From contig WPDH01000127.1 in the NCBI GenBank assembly GCA_019137255.1, forward strand, positions 1 to 64,000: a DNA stretch of 64,000 bases, given 5' to 3'. Position 1 is the first letter of the stretch. Every line of letters starts with the position of its first letter. Below, piece after piece: positions 58,282 through 64,000 of the stretch. This DNA comes from Corinectria fuckeliana. Its lineage: Eukaryota; Ascomycota; Sordariomycetes; Hypocreales; Nectriaceae. Under the pieces are notes generated by a model. That model searched no databases, was not told the DNA's origin, and was given only the letters and a program-made list of their open reading frames with translations. A program made the translations under genes and the position numbers.

Positions 58282-60786
58282 GTTACAGCCTCTCTTCTAA
58301 TTAGTTAGAAGACGGGTTAGCTTACATCTTTCGAGTCGCTCAGAGAAAAAGTGTAGTTGTGAGTGTGTGAGGAGGAGGGCGTGCTCGCTTTCTGCTAATG
58401 CCCAATCAAGTTGTGGCCAGCATGGGAGTCCACGTGATGATGCCGTTTCTGGTCGCAAATCCATCATCCCCGCAAGTATGACGCGCAAAGTACGAATCCG
58501 TCGATGCCTTCTCTCAGCTCTGCTACATACCGGATTCACTCCAAACTTTACTCCGCTTCGAAGGTGCATATGGTGTCTTTGCTTGGTTTATTCTTCGCTG
58601 GGAGCAGTGTCATGGTGACGCGCATCGTGTTCCAGACAGGAAGGGGAAGAACCAATTGCCAGGGCGGGGAGGGTGGTGGGTGGTTTTCTTCTTCTTTTTC
58701 TTTCCCCTTCATACCTCAAATCGGTCCATTCCAGGATGAAGTTGTTTCAGAGTCCAATAGAGAGGAAATTCAGAATTCTCGTCAGTATTCTCCCTCTAGG
58801 GCGTCAGGCATTTATTTTGGGTTTCCAGAGGGACGACCTGTGCAGCTGAGTCTTGACAAACCTGCCAGCTGGGTTCGGCCCGATGTAATCAACCCCTCTT
58901 GCTCTCTTCCACCTTTTTCTTCTTTTTTCTTTCTTTCATTTATGGTTAGTTTCGTGTGCGTTTGTTGCTTGACTTGATTAGTCCACCACCCCGTAAGTTA
59001 CCTGATAGTTGGGGGGAACAGGGGGAGTTGGCAACTGTCGACTGGCACAGCAGAAAGAAGCCATGCGGTGAATGAATGAATAAACGAATAACCGAATAAC
59101 CGAATAGATGGATGATGCACCTCAGCTCGCGAGCACATCTTCCCACATTCAGCTCTGGCCCCTTGCAACGCCGTTTGTTCCGTTTGTTCCAGCCAAGAAA
59201 CGAACATTTCCAAGGCACGCAGCGCGGGGCATCTTTAGTCCCGCCCACACCCCCCTTCGGATCGCCGATTCACTGTTTGGGGTAATATGGAGAGAGCTAG
59301 GTAGACTATATACATAAGTTCTCAATCTACAACCACTCCCACCTCAGACGCACACAAAGAGAGAGAACTCCACTGTGACGCGAAGACCCGGCGGCCAGTC
59401 CGCGAAGAGACGAAAACGCCACTTCGCAGCCGGAATTGATCATGGAATGAGCCGTAGATAGTTCTTTGTGAATCGTGGCTCAGCTGCCTCTCCCTCTCCC
59501 TCTCACTCTGCCCCAGGTGGCTCCGTCTTAGCGTCGGTTGCGAAAGTGGCGTCGCTTGCACGGAAGTGATAGCTCCACCTCCCTCCTCAACACACAACAA
59601 TGTTTCTCTTCTGCCGTATTCCTGTTTTCGAACCGAGCCGCCCTTCGTACAGTACAGCAAGGCAAGGTCCCTGCCATTCTATTAGCTCGAGCTATACTTG
59701 TTACGTACAAAGTAACAGCCTTGTTGATGGGGCACAGGTACGTACTCAGGTTTGGATATCACGACACCGTCTTGTACAACACCATAGAAAGCGGTTTTCA
59801 CGGCTTCGCTCCCTGATCACTGTACATAGGAACTCGGAGTCGCCACTGGTTTCAGCTCGGACCTTGAACGATTGCCAAGGCCAAGCCCGTCCGGATGCAG
59901 CGAACGCAGGTACGAACAACAAAACAATCTCATCATCCCCAACCTCGTTTCGCCATCCAACCACCCTGGCCACTGTCTCGGGCTATGATGTGGCTTCCCG
60001 CCCACCGCCTTCTGTCTACTGCATGTACTACTCAGTTGCTGCTAAGGGCAAAGCAAGGAAGCTTGAACAACCACAGACACGCGGGTCTTTGCGCGGGCTA
60101 GCTGACTGAAGCTTCCCAAGCCTTGCCAAAGGGGCACCCTAGCAGAGGAGCCGCCCGTCCGCGGACTGTTTGCTCCTGCAGAGGACCATAAGACAAACAC
60201 AACCCGAAACCCCTACGCTGCCTGGGTAACCCGCCCTTTGCCTCCCGAGGAAACGAAGGACCTTGCCGATGGCGCTGGGCCAAGAAAGCCAAGCCGCAAG
60301 GTTACTGCGTACCTACATAGAACTAAGGTACTATGTGTGGGGAGGTTTTCCAAGCTTCCATCTATTGCGGAGTGCTCCGCAACCAAGAAAACGCATTGGA
60401 TGGTGATCGGGTCTCGGCACTCCAGCTGCAAGACGGGCTCCACCAGCTGATGTCAATTCACCTAGTGTTTGCGAAAAAGCAGGATGCTTGAGATCGATGA
60501 CCCGGCCAAGCCTGTTAAGGCAAGGGGAAACCGGGAGCGGCGACGGGGGAGGGGGGGGGCGTGCGGATAGGTCTTGTGGGAGCTGTGCGTGTGAGACGGC
60601 AGACTCACAAGAGGCTCTGAGCTGGACATAAAACCTCACGGCTTCCGCTCCCTTCTGTCTTGGCCAACCCATCCCTTTTTGTCATCTTCACGCAGCCTAT
60701 TCCCAGACTCCTAGACTCAACATTCGCTTATACACATAAACGCACGCACTCTCAAGACTCTTTAATAGTCAACCAACACCGCCAAT
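58282..60786. other. 2.5-kb gene-free region
   Basis: Between two rightward genes. Includes a T/C-rich patch (about 58915-58942), a GAATAACC-type repeat (59070-59113) and a poly-G run (about 60547-60559). CATAAAA at 60627-60633, about 155 bp before the next ATG, is a possible TATA-like element. Frames up to 169 codons (59600-60109) lack domain-like sequence. Confidence 0.5.
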
Positions 60787-61284
60787 ATGCAGTTCTCCCT
60801 CGTTGCCCTCACCTCCATCCTCGCCGTCACGGCCCAGGTAAGCATCACTTGCCATCATCAACGCCTCGTCCATCGGCGACTAACATGACGTCTCTCCCAG
60901 GCTCTGGACGTTTCCTCCATCGTCGGCGAGGCCTCGAGTGCCATCGAGGGCGCTTCCAGCAAGGTGTTGGGTGCTTCTTCCAGTGCCTCCGCGGCCGCGG
61001 CGAGCTCCTCCATCACCAGCTCTGCTACCGCCACCAGCACCGGCACCGGCACTGCCACCAGCACCAAGACGGTCCCCTCCAGTCTCACCAGCAAGATCAA
61101 CAGCTTAAGCTCCGCCCTCTCGACGGCCACCGGCACCGCCTCCGAGTCTCTCAGCTCCGCCCTCGGCTCCGCCAGCTCCGCGCTGGAGAGCGCCACGGCC
61201 ACCACCGGCGGCGCCGGCATGCCCACCGCCGCCGTTGCCATGGGTGCCCTCATGGGCGGTGCCGCCATCATTGTCAACATGTAA
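60787..61284 (+). CDS. Small secreted Ser/Ala/Thr-rich GPI-type protein
   Basis: Two exons, 60787-60837 and 60901-61284 (144 aa); the 63-nt intron falls right after the signal peptide MQFSLVALTSILAVTAQ in phase 0. The mature part starts ALDVSSIVGEASS and is almost wholly Ser, Ala and Thr with Gly, the composition of heavily O-glycosylated cell-wall proteins. The end (AGMPTAAVAMGALMGGAAIIVNM) is a short hydrophobic tail after a Gly/Ala segment, consistent with GPI attachment. There are no cysteines, so it is not a typical disulfide-rich effector. Function is unknown beyond probable wall or surface location. Confidence 0.8.
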
Positions 61285-62196
61285 ATAGGGACAGTAGATG
61301 AGGAAACTTGTTCTTTGCCGAGTCGTTGACGTCGTTGCTTGGGGAGGGAGGAGCTTGGAAGGATACTTCAAAGCGCAACCAATCAGGAAATGTCGCAATG
61401 CCGGCTTGAGACACCTACCCGAAAGGGGCATGACGCTTCGCACGATACTCACCCCGCAAATCGTGTGTGTGGTATTATGTGGAGATCTTGGGAATTAATG
61501 GATGTAACGGGAGCCGTTATTCTGGAAACTCTTTAGCCTTGCGCATCTGCCGCTTCTACATGAGAGATCACAGGGAAATGGATGGATAGTGCCTAGGTCA
61601 AATAAAAACAAAATACACGTACATTGTACACAACTATTGATCGGTGATTTAATCTTTTGACTCAGTTTGCTCGGAATTCCCCGTCTTGCAATGCATTACT
61701 CGGTGCGACATGGTCATAGCATGCAAGTCCAATTATTACTGCACACATTCCCCATGTCCTTCGTTGTCTCGTCCTGCCGTGCCACTTTGTTTCACTCAAC
61801 CAACATCCTCAATCGAAACAATTCTCAGCATTCTTGCGTACGTATACTGTTATCAGACCTGGGGGTGAGGTGGTAAATATGCTCAAACTAAACACACAGA
61901 TACGAGCGTCGTCGTAAGCTCCCAGATGTTGGTTTGGCCATGATTGGATGTGGCGGCGACAATGACGCCTCGATTTCACCATATTCATAGCACCACTTAG
62001 TTGAATGTGTAGTTGCAGCTGTTTAGCGGCTGTCACGCCATAAACCAAGGGACATGAGTTGTCGAATCCAGTGTTCTGTCTTGTCACGGAGAAGCCGTCT
62101 AGTTATTCCCACTCTTGCCAAAAACATGCCCGTTTCGTAACTATCTAGGCTACAGGCTAAGGGTATCACATTGTCATCAACCGCGAAGCCGCCTTT
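61285..62196. other. Convergent 0.9-kb spacer
   Basis: 3' flanks of the secreted protein gene and the NFKBIL1-like gene. No feature recognised. Confidence 0.5.
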
Positions 62197-63279
62197 CTAT
62201 GCCCCTCGTGCTTCTCCCCAGAGTCTATCGATGATTTGGAAAATGGCTGTCACATCCTTCATCATCGCGTCGTCCACCTGGCCTCCCAGCCGCTGCTGCA
62301 TCTTGTCTGGGTGCCAGCGCACACGCTCTTCCTTGAGCTTGGCCGCAAACTCCTTTTCCCCAACATCGGTGACGCCGAGCCCGTGAACGAAGAATGCCCG
62401 GACCTGCTTCTCGTCAATGTCCTGCCGTCGTCCACTCTCAACGGGCCATTTGAGTGTCGCGGACGTGCCGTCCCAGGCAGACCACGCCTTGGTGTACTCG
62501 TCCCAGCGGGCAGACCATGTGCGCCGCTGTCTGCGCTCCTCGCCCCGGCGGAGGCTGCGCTCCATCTCCACCTGGAGTTTGCGGTTGTGACGCTTTTCCT
62601 CCTCCTTGCGCTTCTTTTCCTCTGCGCGCTTGGCTCGTTCTTCTATAAGTCCGGCATGGGTTTTTTCCCACATCTTCTGGCGCACGTAGGTTGCGTACTC
62701 ATCTTCCGTCATCTGCTCGAGCTCACCGGTCGGGCCAACCTTCTCGTTGGAGTAGACATGGACAGGCTGTCCGTAGACACCCTGCCAGTACGAAGCGCCC
62801 TCGTCATCCGCCATGGCATCGAAAAGCGATTCCCTAAAGGCAACTTCGGGATCGAGTGTCGGCCGCTCATAGGGGTCGGGCGGGGTAGGGGATCGGTGTC
62901 GTCGACGGTGATGGTGACGGTGGCGATGCGACCGAGGTCGGTCGCCGTCTCGGTGATGGTCCCGGTCGCGATCGCGATGGCGGGAGGAACGGCGCCGAGA
63001 TCTGTGGTCCTTGAGCTTCAGACGAGATCGCCTAGGTCGCGTCTTGTCAGTCTCGCCATCTCGATCCGTTTCGGACCGCCGCGAGGTCGAGCCTGCGTCT
63101 TGATCCTTCGAGGGCCCGTCCTCGGTGTCTTTTGCCTGTTCTCCATCTCCCTCTTGTTTTTGACGTTGACCTTCTTGATCTCTATCTCGGTCTTGCGCTC
63201 GTGGATGGTCTGGATTGATGGCGGAGAGAATGTGGCGTCGTCTTGGGGACTCGGGTGTGTCGCCCATCGTGGCCATCAT
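62197..63279 (-). CDS. NFKBIL1-like Arg-rich protein
   Basis: Single exon, 360 aa. The first 130 residues are dominated by RD, RH, RS and acidic runs (for example SRHRDRDRDHHRDGDRPRSH), like nuclear RNA-processing proteins. A coiled, strongly charged helix (about 200-250, EERAKRAEEKKRKEEEKRH) leads to a conserved C-terminal block: RWDEYTKAW, LKWPVESGR, VRAFFVHGLG and ERVRWHPDKMQQR, the last resembling a degenerate J-domain helix. This arrangement matches the NF-kappa-B inhibitor-like 1 family, whose members are linked to splicing regulation. The usual ankyrin repeats of animal members are not visible. A second ATG three codons in (MGDTPESP) may be the true start. Confidence 0.8.
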   Translation of the reverse strand: MMATMGDTPESPRRRHILSAINPDHPRAQDRDRDQEGQRQKQEGDGEQAKDTEDGPSKDQDAGSTSRRSETDRDGETDKTRPRRSRLKLKDHRSRRRSSRHRDRDRDHHRDGDRPRSHRHRHHHRRRHRSPTPPDPYERPTLDPEVAFRESLFDAMADDEGASYWQGVYGQPVHVYSNEKVGPTGELEQMTEDEYATYVRQKMWEKTHAGLIEERAKRAEEKKRKEEEKRHNRKLQVEMERSLRRGEERRQRRTWSARWDEYTKAWSAWDGTSATLKWPVESGRRQDIDEKQVRAFFVHGLGVTDVGEKEFAAKLKEERVRWHPDKMQQRLGGQVDDAMMKDVTAIFQIIDRLWGEARGA

Positions 63280-63821
63280 GAGAGCGCCATGCGGGTCGAG
63301 GACATCTATTTTGCAGTGCCCTAACTAAGAGATGGACTCGTGAAGACTGGTTTCGCAGTGGAAGTGAATCATGGTGGGGCAGAAAGCGAACGTGCTGTGA
63401 TCGAGTGTTGGTTGTTGAAGTGCGTTGAGCAGCGCACGGGCCACCGGCGAATAAACGCCCTGACGTCCTAAGTATTTACCTATGGAGAGAAACTCCTTTA
63501 ATTCTATTGGTCCTGAATACTTACTTAGACTACCATTTGCAAACCACACACCGTGGAAGGAAGGTACGGCCTATGAACCACTGTATCACCTCAATGCAGA
63601 GGCAAGAATCCAATGGACGAGCGTTCCTTCACACGCTCGAGGCCGGGTCAAAATGTCTCCGGCTCTGTATACCTTTCCCCAAGGCAACGCAGTCCTTAAG
63701 AAGCTGGAGAAGCAACACCATTTCTCGCCAACCTTTCAGGCCTCCCACTCACTCCAACACGAGATAATCACGAACCCGCCTCTTAGCAACTCGAAACACT
63801 CGTAATCGCACAGTCCGCACC
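63280..63821. other. Divergent promoter region
   Basis: 542 bp between the starts of the NFKBIL1-like gene and the C2H2 gene. Overlapping short plus-strand frames (63482-63805 and 63507-63767) are not in phase with the zinc-finger frame and are ignored. Confidence 0.5.
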
Positions 63822-64000
63822 ATGCTCTGGTGCACACCCTGTAACAGGGTGTTCGCCAACCGTTCCGCGCTTTGGCAGCATCTCGAGACTTCAGCATGGC
63901 GGCACCCGTACTGTAAGCGCTGCGACCGCGTTTTCAGCTCCGAATCCGCGAAACAACAGCACTTAGAAACGTCATACGAGCATAATGTCTGCAGCATGTG
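63822..64000 (+). CDS. C2H2 zinc-finger protein, 5' end only
   Basis: The frame opens with ATG at 63822 (context CCGCACCATGC) and stays open for 59 codons to the window edge. Two fingers are visible: Cys4-x2-Cys7-x12-His20-x7-His28, and Cys31-x2-Cys34-x12-His47-x6-His54, both with RVF after the second Cys. A new Cys (57) near the edge suggests a third finger starting. The long His-His spacing is like U1/JAZ-type or fungal multi-finger proteins rather than classic TFIIIA fingers. Nucleic-acid binding is the likely role; the rest of the gene lies outside the window. Confidence 0.75.
   Translation, partial: MLWCTPCNRVFANRSALWQHLETSAWRHPYCKRCDRVFSSESAKQQHLETSYEHNVCSM

Noticed and set aside
59600..60109. 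169-codon plus-strand frame
   Set aside because: Random-looking composition, overlapped by antisense frames of similar length, no domain.

Overview
This window reads as nuclear DNA of a filamentous ascomycete (Pezizomycotina), most likely a sordariomycete. Three things support this. Genes carry short GT-AG introns (about 49-95 nt) with CTAAC/CTGAC-like branch sites. The first 9.5 kb is an extremely AT-rich, TA-dinucleotide-dominated block, as repeat-induced point mutation (RIP) leaves behind. The proteins are of fungal type (LaeA-like methyltransferase, SAT4-type rhodopsin-domain protein, yapsin-like aspartic protease, fungal UDP-glucose 4,6-dehydratase). I cannot name the species. Exon joins below were read by hand: splice sites were chosen by consensus, phase and protein family continuity, and every joined CDS has a length divisible by three.

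Layout. 1-9529: RIP-degraded transposon graveyard without usable reading frames. Inside it is an intact-looking miniature LTR element (8013-8730) with two 171-bp terminal repeats, a polypurine tract and a likely 5-bp target duplication. 9530-13876: a small unknown ORF at the block edge, then a secreted GPI-type aspartic protease. 13877-17857: a vacuolar pair facing tail to tail, a divergent V-ATPase proteolipid and the HOPS/CORVET subunit Vps18. 18637-20111: LaeA-like methyltransferase, followed by a 4.3-kb gene-free stretch. 24463-25940: UDP-glucose 4,6-dehydratase. 27544-31057: divergent RPF1 and NOC3, both 60S ribosome assembly factors sharing a 283-bp promoter with an AAAATTTT element. 31572-33156: unknown low-complexity protein with a perfectly in-register 37-residue tandem duplication. 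34215-35056: RNase P/MRP subunit POP3 in three exons. 37247-45482: a giant nine-exon ubiquitin hydrolase (2598 aa). 47991-49600: unknown conserved fungal protein. 49810-54055: divergent PRCC-like nuclear protein and TORC2 subunit Sin1/Avo1. 54413-55534: aminoglycoside-phosphotransferase/ecdysteroid-kinase-like enzyme. 56984-58281: seven-TM rhodopsin-domain protein. 60787-61284: small Ser/Ala-rich secreted GPI-type protein. 62197-63279: NFKBIL1-like Arg-rich protein. 63822-64000: 5' end of a C2H2 zinc-finger gene cut by the window.

Most genes are housekeeping (vacuole traffic, ribosome assembly, RNA processing, TOR and ubiquitin signalling) and are not an operon or secondary-metabolite cluster. 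The accessory content lies in the first 12 kb. No tRNA, rRNA or CRISPR was found. The most unusual items are the miniature LTR element with unequal RIP load between its ends, the divergent V-ATPase c-like subunit, and the duplicated-repeat protein.
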